A DNA stretch of 37,500 bases, from assembly GCF_964340395.1 (NCBI RefSeq), contig NC_135554.1, positions 24,503,092 to 24,540,591 on the forward strand, read 5' to 3'. This DNA is from Glandiceps talaboti. Its lineage: Eukaryota > Hemichordata > Enteropneusta > Spengelidae. Positions 12,239 through 25,000 of the stretch are shown one piece after another; positions within the stretch are counted from its first letter, which is position 1; every line of letters begins with the position of its first letter. Below the pieces are notes generated by a model. That model had not been told where the DNA came from. It searched no databases and was given only the letters and a program-made list of their open reading frames with translations. The translations under genes were made by a program, and so were the position numbers.

Positions 12239-14013
12239 AAAAGAGGAAATATAAAAAATAGAGAATAAAGTTTATTTGTCATTGAATGTATCCATTACAG
12301 TAAGTGATTTTGATTTTGATTTTTAAAATATTGTTTTAACCCTCAACAATCTTCTTTTCCTATCCGGTGTTCAAAATTATGTGACCGTGATACTTCGTCT
12401 TGCGGGAATTTCTTCAAATTAAAATTCTTCAAAATGTGATGAGTAGAAATTCTAATTATAATACATCGCCATCTGTAAACTACACACGCTTGCTTTAAAG
12501 AGATCCTAAGATTGAAAAGTGTATTATAATTGCAATTGCTTTCGGAAATCAAATTCTAGCACCTCTTTTTTTGTGGCTTGTAGTAATCGGGCATTTCGTC
12601 ACGAAAGGCAGAAGGGAAGTACATGATTAATATGCTGATGGAAATCAAGTTAACGACTACTGAAATAAGAAAAAAAACCACTGAGTCTGACCACAAACCA
12701 ATCCTAAAGTTCAACATAATCTAAAAACAACATAGTCAAAAACTACTTTTCAATGCAATTGTTGGTTTGTGCTCTATTTCTGTTTAAATCATACGTTTAA
12801 TGCGATGGAAAAAAAATGACTTGTTGAAAACTACGATTTATGTTTTCAACTCAAGCTAGTGAAAGGGGACTTCTAAATTTATTTGATGATAAGCAAGACA
12901 GTCATCATCTTCTAGTAAGTTTATGGTAAAATTGGAACTTACAAGAATACCTATCTTTGTCTTCAGTGGTTATAACTATTTGGCCAAGTGGATTAGCAAG
13001 GACCAAATATATATCCGTAGCTCGAGTCGTAACCATCATTAAAATCCTATCAAAATTAAACTTCAAAGTTACCGAATCGATTCAAACGTACTATGATAAA
13101 GACATTCACAGGGTGTAAAGTTATGAACACTTTTTCACAATCAAGGAATATCTCCAATAATTCCTATTAGTTTTGCGGAGTTTACCGCGTTACTTGTGAT
13201 AACAGTGCCTTTGATACGTGTGTGGTAGATCTATGTTGGCAAATATGGTGGTAATATGGATGACAAATTAGCGTTTATTTTGAATATTGAATCTTTTAAA
13301 CAACCGTACTTCGTTTATATGTACTTGTGAGAGAGAAAATTATCTGAAACTACATACACCAAGTCAGACTCTGTGTTTGTAACACACTAATTGAAAAACA
13401 AACCAAACAATGTATACATAAAATATGATGTTATTGTACCTACAGGAAATACTTGGTAAACAAACTGGATTAACACGAGACAGTGTTACCAAATATAAGT
13501 AAACAATAGTAACATATATGGAGAACAGACGCATGCGCAGACTGAACGTGACGTAGCGATTACTTGTATCAACGTATTTTCTTTAAGATCACACTTCCCA
13601 TGACAATAACAAACTTTTATACATCTTGTTTTAATTGTTTGCAATGCTTGAGTTTGAAACACAGATTTGGTCAAAGCTGTTTTACAGGTTTTTCAAGTTG
13701 AATTGAAATCCAAAAGAAATCCCCATTTCCCATCCATATAACCATTTTAAGAGAATGTGATGTAGATAATATTGTAGGCACCATTTGCTAGCTTCCAACT
13801 TACTACGTACCGAAATTGACCACAAGGTTACAACACGAAGTTGGATGACACGTATACGTTTAAGATAAAGTGTCGAATAGGTGATGACTCCTGATAACAT
13901 GCCTAGTAACCATATGGAACGGTCGACTAGTGTCAGATAGTATATGGTTATCCACTGCAAAGTGATATGACTCGGAACATAGTACGGAACGAGGTTCTAA
14001 CTATATCAAGTAT
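12239..14013. other. Intergenic stretch without a recognised gene
   Basis: No coding region or repeat family recognised. An isolated NRF1-like GCATGCGCAG followed by GTGACGTAG lies near 13531-13555. The longest open frame (13682-13960, minus) shows no domain or splice context. Confidence 0.55.
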
Positions 14014-14741
14014 GGGAGCCTTCAGTAATTACAAGGAGGGAATGGTGGACGTTGTCATGTTTGACAAATCAGTTCTCGTGGTCATATTTTAGAAAAAGAA
14101 AATTAGATCACATTTTACTTTGAGTCGTTATTTGGTATTATTTTGTAATTTTGGTATGATTCCACCTGTTCCACGTCACATCCCATTGCTGCAAGATCCC
14201 ACCACCGCCACCATTGTAACAATATAGCAGTCAAATCGCTGCTGAAAACCATGCAATGAGTCAATTGTTAGCATTGATGTAAGCAGAGGAGTGAGTCTCA
14301 GGGTTGAAGGGGAAACAGTGTGGTAAGATTTTGATTATAATGTGATAGAAAGGGAATGTTGACCTCAGTCCAGACAACGTCTATCATAGTGGGCCTGTCT
14401 AGTCTTTGAGAGTTCTGACCTTCAGCGCTGCCAATCAAAACACGTGCCTTCACAAAAATTCGTTGTGATGATAGTAGTGGCAAACAACCAATACTTTAAA
14501 ATCATCAATGTGGTGGCGGTTATGGGATCGAGACCTTACCATTGATTCTGGTACATGTGGCCCCTTTCAGATCTGACAACATGTTAATTCATATTTTGAA
14601 ATATCTGAACACGAGGAGGGTCATGTATTAGAGAAAAGGAATTGAGGGAGGGCCCCTTTATGAAAACGAGTGTAACACTTGACGCAACAGACCGGCCTTG
14701 ATTTTTTCCGGCCCTCCCCCTTGTAATTACTGAAGGCTCCC
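14014..14741. mobile_element. 728-bp element with inverted ends, non-coding
   Basis: The left end GGGAGCCTTCAGTAATTACA (continuing AGGAGGG) has its reverse complement at the right end, 14712-14741 (TTGTAATTACTGAAGGCTCC flanked by C-runs). They match over about 27 bp with a 3-nt length difference. TA dinucleotides occur at or beside both outer edges. No transposase-like frame is present between the ends, so this fits a non-autonomous DNA transposon. Confidence 0.6.
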
Positions 14742-15736
14742 TAAGCGAAGTGCGTTTGCCTATTATAATCTTAATTAATGAGCTCATTTTAACGCCCAAT
14801 CATTGTTTCTTATCTTTCAATTGTTACATGAGTTGAAACTCTTGTTCAGGGGGTAATTAGGACGGCTATCAAAAAGTTACCTTAGTATTCTACATATTGA
14901 AGACCACTTAACTTAACCATCATTTGCAATGGACAGAACTCAAACCTGGTATTCACGTATAAATGAACGATTCCACCTATGTGTCTACTAAAATGTCCCT
15001 GTTATATCATCAACTGCGCTATCATTGCTAGTGGATAATTTTGGTGGCATCTAAGGCTCGCATCGACATATACTAGAATAGTTTACTGACGTTTTTATCA
15101 TGTATTCGTTATAAGTAAATAGTTCCACTCGAGTAAAAACGGTTTCCACTCAGCTTGTGTCCTTTCAATGGAACAGTGGTTACATCTTTTTGAATGTTTC
15201 TTGACATTTTTTTGTGACATGATCATGATTCATTGGTATTGTCTGGCCTTTTTTAAAGTAATGGTTTTATCCCAATTCACCAGTTCTGTTGACAGTCTAG
15301 TCTATGTTACAACGATAGCATACTAGTAGCTGTTATGGAAACAGTTTCGAATACGAAAATGTAAACACGCATAGGACCTAATGCAAAATGAGGAAATACG
15401 TTAGCACTAAACTTCTAGACTTATTACTGCTATGCCAAACAAAGACAATTGTCAGCAAACTGTTATGTATTGCTGAATTCGTTATTTTTCGTGAAATTGT
15501 TTTTTGACCAATAGAAAGAATTTTCAGCTCGGCCATTTTAGTTGTCATCCTACAAAAAAAAAACGATTTTACTTTTGATGGATCTGTTGTGTACCTCTAA
15601 ATACAAGTATTTCTTAAACGTGTCTTCACATTGAGAAATAATAGAAGAATTTTCGCTAGTCTAGTAAATGCATGGAACTAAAATAAGGTAAAGTGTCAAC
15701 AAACGATTCTGAACTATTTTTAAAAATAGTACATAG

Positions 15737-15803
15737 TACATACATACATACATACATACATACATACATACATACATACATACATACATACATACATACA
15801 TAC
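15737..15803. repeat. (TACA)n microsatellite
   Basis: About 17 perfect TACA units. The open frame reading through it (repeating MYVC pattern on the minus strand) is an artefact of the repeat. Confidence 0.95.
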
Positions 15804-15972
15804 TGATTTGAAATTGATTGTGCTCTCTGAAACATATTCAATTTTGGCCAATTTAGTTAGAAGGGGTGTGGTATGGTGTGGTGTAGAGTGGTGTGATGTG
15901 TGAGGGTGGGATCTGGGGCCTAACTGAAAGAATTTAGATTTTATCCTACAAGAACTATTGATCTCGTCCCTT

Positions 15973-16233
15973 AGGCAACAGAGTTTCAGGTGAGTGAAGG
16001 CATTTAATTAATTTATAAATTGAACTCGTACTTAATGTGTCAGCGAGTGCATCACTAGTACTTGGATCTAGACTAGAGAATGATGTAATGGTATTGTTTT
16101 AGAAGTTATTTTTATGTTCACAGATGTGTCTTTTTAGTAACTTATTATTTAGGTAATTCAGTTTCAGGTGAATGAATTGTTGGCAGGGCGTTTACTTTTG
16201 AGCTCGTACCTAGTGTGTCAGCGAGTGTATCAC
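15973..16233. repeat. Diverged direct duplication (83-bp copies, 178 bp apart)
   Basis: Copies at 15973-16055 and 16151-16233 share AGTTTCAGGTGARTGAA near the left and a block like ACTCGTACYTARTGTGTCAG then CGAGTGYATCAC at the right, at the same spacing. It is an old local duplication with no coding potential. Confidence 0.75.
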
Positions 16234-17072
16234 CAAATTCCACCCGATCTATGCATGCCCGCGATGGGAGAATGCCTTAGACAGGATGTGTGAACTTTGC
16301 CACAGTTATGACAGACAAAATGAGACGTTGACTTAGATTCCATTCAAACAGCTGAAACTACTGTAACAATACTTGTCCCCAATATGGCAATTTCTGTACC
16401 TTTTCATTACCGTTCAGCGTTGTGGGTGAAACGACGCAACAAAGTCAATGTGATTTTTCCTATCAAACAAGGCGTCATTCCTCCCTCACACAGCCAACTA
16501 ACAGCGCATAAACGCAACTATATACTCTGAAATGGTATTGCCCGTTTACTGAAACCCGGCCTTATTTTAAAGGATGTTAACCTGTAACCAGTGTATTATC
16601 ACTATTGATAGTGTCCCTCGTCGTTATCTCTCCAACCTGTCAGACAGCGTTAAATTGTAACACAACTAAATACCAATTTCACCGTTAGTGACCACACCGT
16701 GTGTTGGATGGATGAGTTGTACGGATGACCCCTGTACATTATAAACCCTCACTCAGATGCAGACGACAACATTTTAAGTAATTATGTATGTTCTACATCA
16801 TTCAACCCTTGCCAGACTTAATAGTCACACCAGTACATGAGTAGTGTTGCTATAACAACTTCTGGAACCGTTATGGCGAGTCGTCTAAAATGTACTTTAA
16901 AAAAAGAATACTTTTTTGCCTTTTAAAAAAATATAGTTTTAAGTCAATTTTATTTTGATGATATTCGCCATGTTATATTTTGAAATTCAAATTAGTTCAG
17001 CATTACACTTTCTTTGTTGCGAATTCTGAATATGAAGAAAAACAATGCTTATGATCATGCGTTACATGTAGG

Positions 17073-17218
<146 letters not shown>

Positions 17219-17851
17219 TTTGGGTGTATTTCAATTTGTATATGTATAAGTAGGCCATGAATATAGAAACATACCCTGAATACTATCCTTGCAACCTTAA
17301 CATTAATGAATAGTTGTGTACAAGAAACTGGAGGTTTCCGTTGCTTTACAACAACGAATGGACATTTAAACGTACAGTAAATTACGTTTATTTACATTCG
17401 ATTTCTTCGGTTGTAGTTTGGTGACTTTCAACATGTTCAACAGTGGTGTATATAAGCCTGAAGTTAAACCAGTGTGATTCTTTCGTTTTTCTCAGGCCTA
17501 CGTACATAGAAGTACATCAACGAATGTCGAGTGAGGGGACGGGCAGACAACAGTCACATATATTAATACGAGCACAGGGTGCAGCGAGCATGTAATTGAT
17601 CGATGGATCGACTGATTATTTGGTTAAATAATAAATGCTTGATCGATGAATGATTACTATTTGTGGCAAAATAAAATTTATTTTGTGTGTGATATTGATC
17701 TATTTATTTTTGTGGTGATATAAAACTTTTTTTCTTCCTTCCCTGGCTCGTTTTCTCTCTGTAATTCACTCTTTATTGACTAAATAAAGACATCCTGTCC
17801 ATTGTTCTCCTCTTATCTAAATTAAGACAATTTATGATAATTCATAAAAAG

Positions 17852-17887
17852 GAAAGATCACGAAATAAGAAAAGATCACGAAATAAG
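17852..17887. repeat. 18-bp tandem duplication
   Basis: Two adjacent copies of AAAGATCACGAAATAAG with one differing edge base, just beyond the 3' end of the truncated LINE. Confidence 0.85.
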
Positions 17888-17903
17888 CCATGTACATGTA
17901 TGG

Positions 17904-18267
17904 TAATAATAATAATAATGATAAACCTTATTTAAACTCGATAGCCTCATAGGTAACAGCCTTTTTTCATGAGGGTCGAGAACAAAAAAGAATAATTAAA
18001 ATACAATGACAGAAAAGGAGACTACATACAAATTGCAAAAAAATGCAATAACGGCACAAAATGTCCAACAGACAAAATACAGACAGCAAGTGAGTGACAG
18101 AAAAAAATACGACCATACTAAAAATTTACATTGTCATCTATGAAACCCTGAAAGTAATGTTTATGACACGCAATTTTGAAACTTCTAATATTAGTAATAG
18201 ATCTTATTGCAGCCGGTAGTTGATTGTAGAGTGTAGGCGCTGCTACTCGAAATGATTCCTGGTGATC
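17904..18267 (-). mobile_element. 5'-truncated non-LTR retrotransposon (LINE) 3' end
   Basis: On the minus strand, 18267-18118 encodes the last residues of a LINE ORF2 reverse-transcriptase protein, with SFRVAAPTLYNQLPAAIR and then SFKIACHKHYF, ending in TAG at 18120-18118. The pattern SFRVAAPxLYNxLPxxIR...SFKxxxKxHxF is the standard C-terminus of CR1/L2/jockey-type elements. About 200 nt of 3' UTR follow, including the complement of TTTTTTCATGAGGGTCGAGA, and end in an ATT-repeat tail (AAT units at 17904-17919 on the plus strand). Upstream coding sequence stops where the foldback element begins. The exact clade is not determined. Confidence 0.8.
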
Positions 18268-18689
18268 TCAGCACAGTGCACTCAGCTCAGACTTAGTTAG
18301 TTATGTTTACGAAAACAAACAAACAAACAAACAAACAAACAAACAAACAAACAAACAAATAAATAAATAAATAAACAAAACAAAACAAACAAACAAACAA
18401 ACAAACAAACACTAAATAAATGAATAGATAAATAAATACTGACAAGCATCAACAAGAGAGTAGTTACAAATCATTATCAACAACAAGAATTGCTATATGT
18501 TTTCCTATATGTGAAATGGCCACAATTGTTGGGGTATGTACAATTGTGACCATTTCGCATATAGGAAAGCATATTATAGTTGTAATTACTCTCTTGTAGA
18601 TGCTTGTCAGTATTTATTTATTTATTTATTTATTCATTTTGTTTGTTTTCGTAAAAATAACTAAGCCTGAGTGCCCTGTTATGTGATCA
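18263..18689. mobile_element. 427-bp imperfect inverted repeat (foldback element) upstream of RAD23
   Basis: The arms run inward from TGATC at 18263 and GATCA at 18689 to an 11-nt loop at 18530-18540. Matched blocks are GCACTCAG..TTAGTTAT, TTTACGAAAACAAAC, ACTGACAAGCATC, ACAAGAGAGTA, TTTCCTATATG and ACAATTG. The left arm is over 100 nt longer than the right, mainly because an AAAC/AAAT microsatellite expanded in it (18316-18412). There is no coding capacity. It abuts the LINE fragment on the left and the RAD23 promoter on the right. Confidence 0.85.
18316..18412. repeat. (AAAC)n/(AAAT)n microsatellite in the left foldback arm
   Basis: Two AAAC tracts separated by AAAT units. The right arm retains only a short AAAT/GTTT counterpart (about 18611-18649), so the expansion happened after the inverted repeat formed. 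Confidence 0.9.
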
Positions 18690-18743
18690 GTTGTGAAGAA
18701 CAAATCTGAATCAGTGCATGCAAACTGCGTGAACAACTTCTAC

Positions 18744-18942
18744 TCTCGCGAGAAACGAGAATTGATACTTGCGCCGACTCAAAACGTCTCCAGTGACGTC
18801 ACAGTAATGGCGGATATGTATTTTCGTGGGTGATCGCTAACTCTGTACTGCGTGCTGCACACATTTTAATGGTGGTTTACATCTATATTAGACACATTTT
18901 GAAGACGCTGTACCTCATTTAGAAACAGGAAAAGCCATCAAC
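18744..18942 (+). promoter_or_regulatory. RAD23 promoter and 5' UTR region
   Basis: A CG-richer block contains the palindrome TCTCGCGAGA (18744-18753), a perfect cAMP-response element TGACGTCA (18794-18801) and AATGGCGGA (18806-18814), which resembles a YY1 site. All three are known metazoan core-promoter motifs of TATA-less housekeeping genes. Transcription probably starts shortly downstream, leaving a 5' UTR of roughly 100 nt. The exact start cannot be read from sequence. Confidence 0.65.
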
Positions 18943-19008
18943 ATGCAAATCACATTGAAAACCCTGCAACAACAGACTTTTCAGGTCGAAATTGAGCCGA
19001 CTCAGTTG
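18943..19008 (+). CDS. RAD23B: RAD23 exon 1: UBL start
   Basis: The start ATG opens with MQITLKTL, the canonical first strand of the UBL. The donor is CAGTTG|GTGAGT, phase 0, 22 codons. Confidence 0.95.
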
Positions 19009-22000
19009 GTGAGTCCCAAGTCTAACGACTCGACATGTGTTGTAAATGTATTCACGATATGCTGAATCACGCCTTTGCGTTCCCAAATTTTTAAATTATC
19101 TTTGTTATTGTCCAGGTCAAAGATCTCAAGAAGAAAGTAGAGGATGAAAAGGGTCAGGATAATTTCCCGGCGAGTGGACAAAAGCTGATTTATGCAGGTA
19201 TGCATAGGATACGATATTGCAATAATGGCAGTACACGTTTTTATTATGTACATGTCTGCTCGCTCGTATTGTTTGTCCTTGTTCTGTCGATATCACGAGT
19301 CTTGCACTACAGTAAAACATATAAACATTTTAACCAGCCTAGGAAGTTAAGTCTTTGGGCTAGATTTCTCGGGACCACGCCGCTCCTGAAGTTTACACTT
19401 TGGGAGTAAAATATCCCCATTTTATTAACTTGGGAGCTAAATCATAAATGGTCCTGAAAACTGAGTGAAATTGGAAACTTGGGAGAAAAGTCAGATTACA
19501 GACACTGTTACAAATAGACCTTTCGGTGATATAAGTTGAACCTTTATCTATCATACTTTGATATTCTTGTTGATGATTCATTATTGTCAATGCCATATTT
19601 ATACCAAAGGGCAATGAAGGCAAGGCTGGTTTTGTCATAGCTGCTTTTCTTTGCACTTAGGACTAGGAAATACAATTTTGACCAACCACATAATAAGTAC
19701 CCTCTCTAAAATAGACTAGTTATAAATATTGGTATATCTTAGTTACTAAGAAGATGCCTACTGTACACTGGGGTGAGGCAGTCTGGTAAACAAACTTTTA
19801 AGTTAGGAGGTGAACACCTTGAAACAATAACTAAGGAGGTATTTAGTCTGCAACCTTCAAGGTACACTACATTGTATGTTGGAGCACCCTCACACATTGA
19901 CCAGCCTATATTGAGGTAAACATCTATTGAAACAATGGCCTCAACCTTGTTTGGGCAGACCATGGACAGACACAATAAAGTGCTCTCATGCATTGGCTAA
20001 CCCATTGAGGGCAGCGCGACACAACATATCTTACAGTGTAAGAGATGTTTAGCAAGTCAGTGAGAGGTTTATTGATGCAAATTCATCTGTGTAGGTTACT
20101 GTATTAACATATTATAATAATCTTTATGTAGGGGTAAACAAATCATTTTGTGAACTGGTGGTTCCCGAACCAGTGCCTTAAAAAATCCAGTGGTCATGTT
20201 GAAAGAATTAGTGGTCCCAGGTCCCGCTAATGTGAAACATTAAATCTAGCTTATGAATCTGTATATTCAGACGACTTTTTAACATAGTTATTAACAGTAA
20301 GGTAATGGTCTGACGGACCAAACAAGGTAAAATTTGTGTGGTCAGCCCAAGAAATTTGCTAGTCCCGGACCCTGGACCAGTGGATTTGTTGACCCCTGCT
20401 TGTCTCCCAAGAAGTCCAGTGAGGGCCATCCCTCATGGGTTCAGTGTTAATGCAGGAGGAAACCAAAGTATCCAGGGAAAACCTGCATTGTTCGATAGAA
20501 TCAAACTGAACAACACACTTCTTACTTACAGCGTGGTGAATTTAATTGAACCCTGAATGGGGTTCGAACCCCGAACACAGTGGTACGAGGCAAGTGGTTT
20601 AACCACTCGGCCATCGACAACCCTTAAAACATTTAACTGCAACCCATAGGAATTTAAACTAAACTTGGAAACACTAGACAATTGATAATTAGTGAAAGCA
20701 AAACTGAAGCTTTTGTCCACAACTGTGGACTTGTTAATTCACAAGTGTGATCATATTCTGGGTTGACCATGGAAGATTTCATGATATAAATACGTTATTC
20801 ATTTATTAGTCTTCAAAGGATGCATGTTGTGTTGTGTTATGAACAAAATGTATAACTATAAAGTCTAAATCAGTCTTTTTTTGTACTTGAAATTCATGCA
20901 ACTTGGCAATAACACTGAGGTTTTTAATCAAAATTAGAGCAAACTCTGAAAAACTATGACAATTTCTCTGAAGAATTTATTTCAACATTTTCTAGTCATA
21001 GAAGTATTTCAAATGTTAGATTATGTTTATTGTTGGGTTAGTGTGATTGAGATGATTGAACTCCACTACAAATGTGTAGAATTTTACTGTAGACAAGTTT
21101 GTGTACACCAAAACCCAACACAGTGATTATTGTGGTCAACACAATTCAAGTTTTGTACATTTCCCTTTCTTAGGTAAAATATTGGCAGATGATAAACCAA
21201 TCAGTGAATACAATATAAAAGGAGCAAATTTTGTTGTAGTCATGGTAACAAAGGTAAGTCATTCAGATTCTTACCATTCACATCTATACATGTAAACTAG
21301 TAAATAACAAAATTATGTGCATACAGTGTACTTGGTGCTTTAGTCTGTAAGATATGACATGTGCCACTCCTTTTAGCATGCAAAGAGAAGACTGATTAGG
21401 GCTGAATGACATGACATATCTTAAAGTCTATTGGAGCATGCGTCTCTTTGTCCCCACTTAACATACGTATGTACAATGTACACACAAATATTCTGTAAGA
21501 TATGACATTCATGGCACATTATCAGTTACCATGCAGGGCAGTTTGAAGCCTGATAGGACTGAACAACACGACAAATCTTACAGTGGTGTAGAAGGTTGAT
21601 GGGGCTAAACAGCACAACATATCTTACAGTCTAATGGAAAATTTACATGTACCTCAAATGTTACCCAATTATTTTGCAGTGATATTTCTGTATATAGTAA
21701 TATTTCTGTTAAGAAATTATAGATAGGTTCTAACAATGTAAGTCCAATATGATAATGCATAATGTGTATAGCAATGTTAGATTTTATAGAATGCTTTCCT
21801 ATACTGTGCTCAAAATGCTTTACAAGTATTACTCTATGTCACAGAGTTCTATAGCGACACAATGGCCCTTGATACTTCTTGGGAGCATACAACTTATAAG
21901 CCAAATATGTAGGCCAATATCAGAACTAAATGTACACTTGCTCATACATGTATAATTATGTTAATTAAAGTGCAGGCCATACTGATAAAAAGGTATGTGC

Positions 22001-25000
22001 TTATTTTATTAATGATAATAGCCAAAGGCAGCACCTAAACCAGAACCCACCGTAGAAAGCAAACCAGAAACCACACCTGCACCAGCACCAGCTCCTGCTG
22101 CAGCTCCAGCAGCCCAAGCACCAACAGAAGAGAAACCCAACAAAGAGCAAGAAGATGAGAAGGCAGAAAAGAAAGATGAACCAAAAACTGAAGAAATGAA
22201 AGAAGAATCTGCATCTGCCAGGTTATTTTCGTTTCTTTTTTTACCAACAATTTTTTTTTTTACTTTGCAATAAGTCAGTGCAGTCATTTCCACAACAAAA
22301 CTTAATCAACAGTACAATCAAATATCTGAGTCTTCCAGTATTTTATGGGTGAAACAAGAAGTGTAACCCTTGTGTCACAAGTATTTTCTGGCTGCATGAA
22401 GAAAAATACTGGAGAATAATATATTTTCTACCTGCGCAAACTTTTGGGGGGAAATAATCCCAATTTTGAATGTTTTGACTCATATTTTGAGCACCAAATG
22501 ATGTAGACATGCCTTGTCATGACATACATGTAGAATGATCAGCAAATGAATGCCATGTTGTCTTTTTGAATGCATTCAATGTGGCTTACACATTGTACAA
22601 GGACAAGTAATGGCAACTGTTTTGTCACTTTTCAGTGCACAAGCCAGCACACCGTCAGCCACCGCTGCAACAACTGAATCAGCATCTACATTATCTGCTG
22701 CCGAGTCCACACTACTCACTGGCGCTGCATATGAGAATGTGGTGAAAGAGTTAATGAACATGGGCTATCCACGAGAACAAGTTGTCAGAGCCCTTAGAGC
22801 TGCATTCAACAATCCTGACAGAGCTGTTGATTATTTGCTTACTGTAAGTATTTGGTGTTTGGACTACAGTTATTTTCTATAGGAATATTGATAAAATTAC
22901 AACATTTTGCATAACAAAATAATGTATTGTAGTGCAGATTTAATTCTTGGCTTTAAAGAAACCCCATGACACGTGAGTGCATGTGTGGCGTACTCATGGT
23001 ATTTGGACAAGTGCTAGCAGTGTTCTCGGCACCCACACTTTCATGAGTGTAGTCAGTGAAAGTACAGAGAAAACACTGCAAGCACTTGTTATTCCACGTT
23101 TCTGTTATTATTACATGTTTATCTGAAACGGCAAATATTCATAAAAGTCATACATGTACAGTGTGATCACGCCATTTCCACGTTTGGTGAACAATCATGT
23201 CTTCATTTGCATAGCATATGCATATAGGTATGCAATAATGTTTTTGGTATTACATTGCAGTGTAAATACCACTAGTATGCGTGCACACACCAATGCAAGT
23301 AATCTCAGCTACATATGTAATAATGGAGAGAACCATCTTGAAAGTAGATTACACTTATGTTGAAATGATTCAGAAGATGAAGTGCTCTGACTTGTGTTAT
23401 TATGCCACTGAAACATACCCCATCCCCGTCCATGATATTATCAGTAGGAAATGATACTTCAGTTTGATGATTAAGCTTGTAACTACAAGTATTATGAGTT
23501 GCAATCACTGTAACTGATACAAATGTATTTATCCTTCTTTGTAATTTCATAATTTTGTAAGGTATGATGATATTTCGTTTCTGATAAAAGTTACAGTGCC
23601 TCGTTTATGTGAAATGTTTGTCTTTTTTAGCTCATTCCAAGACAGCATTATATTTTTTTGATCCAGCTTGTACTTCTCAAGTAATTGTTATTGTAACAGT
23701 AGAGAATTATGGGCTGACTGACTAAGTTAAAAAATATTGGCCTGACAAATAAGATCAGTATTTGCCAGTGTATCCTTTGTTTACAAGACAAGTTAATTTG
23801 CATATTGTACATATTAGGGTAAGGACTTATTTGCACCTATTAGGCTAATCTAAACCCAGCACTGAAATACATACGACTACAGTATTCATGAAAGCTGAAA
23901 TGTAAGTAGTTTAATATCAAGACCATGCACTTGCATTCCTTTCTGAAATGAGTGACAAGTGCATCTAAGTAAAGTATTCCAGGGTTTGTACATGTATAAT
24001 GCATTTTTGAACTCACCATTGCCATTTGACATCAACAGGGAATACCAGACTTGCCAGAAAGTGCTCTCGGTGATGTTGGAGCACCACCTACACAGCAGCA
24101 GATGTCTCAGCCACAGCCACAGCAGCAACAGACAACCCCTACAACACCCCCTGCAGCAGTAACGCCAGCCACAACAACATCTAGTACTACCCCATCAACT
24201 TCAACCACAACAGCAACTTCACCAACGTCAACACTTTCAACAGGTGGCCAGTCAGGTAGGAGTAATACGGTATATTGTGATATTGCTACCTGGTGGCATT
24301 GTCTTTGTTTGAAAGGTTGTGACATGATAATATACATGTAGAACCCCATGATGCATGAGTGCAAGCGTTGAATCCTCATGATATTTTCTAGAGTGCTTGT
24401 GATGTTCTCTGTAACCATACTTTTGATAAATAGAGTGCCTGAAAGTGCATTAGAACATATTGCGAGCACAAGAGAAAGTACCCCTGAATACTCACAGTGG
24501 CACTCGCACACCTCATGGTGTTCTTTTATTATAAGAGGGCTGAAACTTAACTTGTGTGAGCACATGCTCTTGGTTAGTCTCAGTTACCCAGACTTTTGTA
24601 GTTGAGGCTACACCAGCCTAGCAGGAGACTTTATGTTGCCACCTATTGTAAAGAACCACATGGCCTCTGTCGAGATCTGTGAGTTACTGATTGGATGAAA
24701 ATGATTACAAATTTTCATTTTCATCAACTCTGTATCTGTTTAACTGAAATCATGGTATGCACTTGTTAGGTGCTGTTGTGTGATTTTACTACAGACGTCA
24801 TGTTGTGGGTCATCTTCTCTGCACAGTCAGCTTGTAACAATCACTGAGGCATCGTAATGCCCAAGACTCTCTGCCAAGGGCGAAGAGTCTGGGTAACCAA
24901 CACTTGCCCTTGATCAGTTGCTTTCTGATATTCATGATAATTGTACATTTCTTGTATGGGTTGATTTTGTTACTAGGTGAAGACCCACTAGCCTTCCTCC

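Noticed and set aside
13531-13555. NRF1-like GCATGCGCAG with adjacent GTGACGTAG, possible orphan promoter
   Set aside because: No exon, donor or coding frame nearby on either strand; too little to call a promoter.
13682-13960. 92-codon minus-strand open frame
   Set aside because: No recognisable domain, no splice sites in the right frame and AT-rich composition like surrounding intergenic DNA.
20540-20621. Functional serine-type tRNA gene on the minus strand
   Set aside because: A and B boxes are good, but the acceptor-stem halves do not pair and no anticodon stem forms; it is the head of a SINE.
24107-24565. 152-codon minus-strand open frame
   Set aside because: It is the antisense shadow of RAD23 exon 6, whose Gln/Thr/Pro-rich codons lack stops on the other strand.
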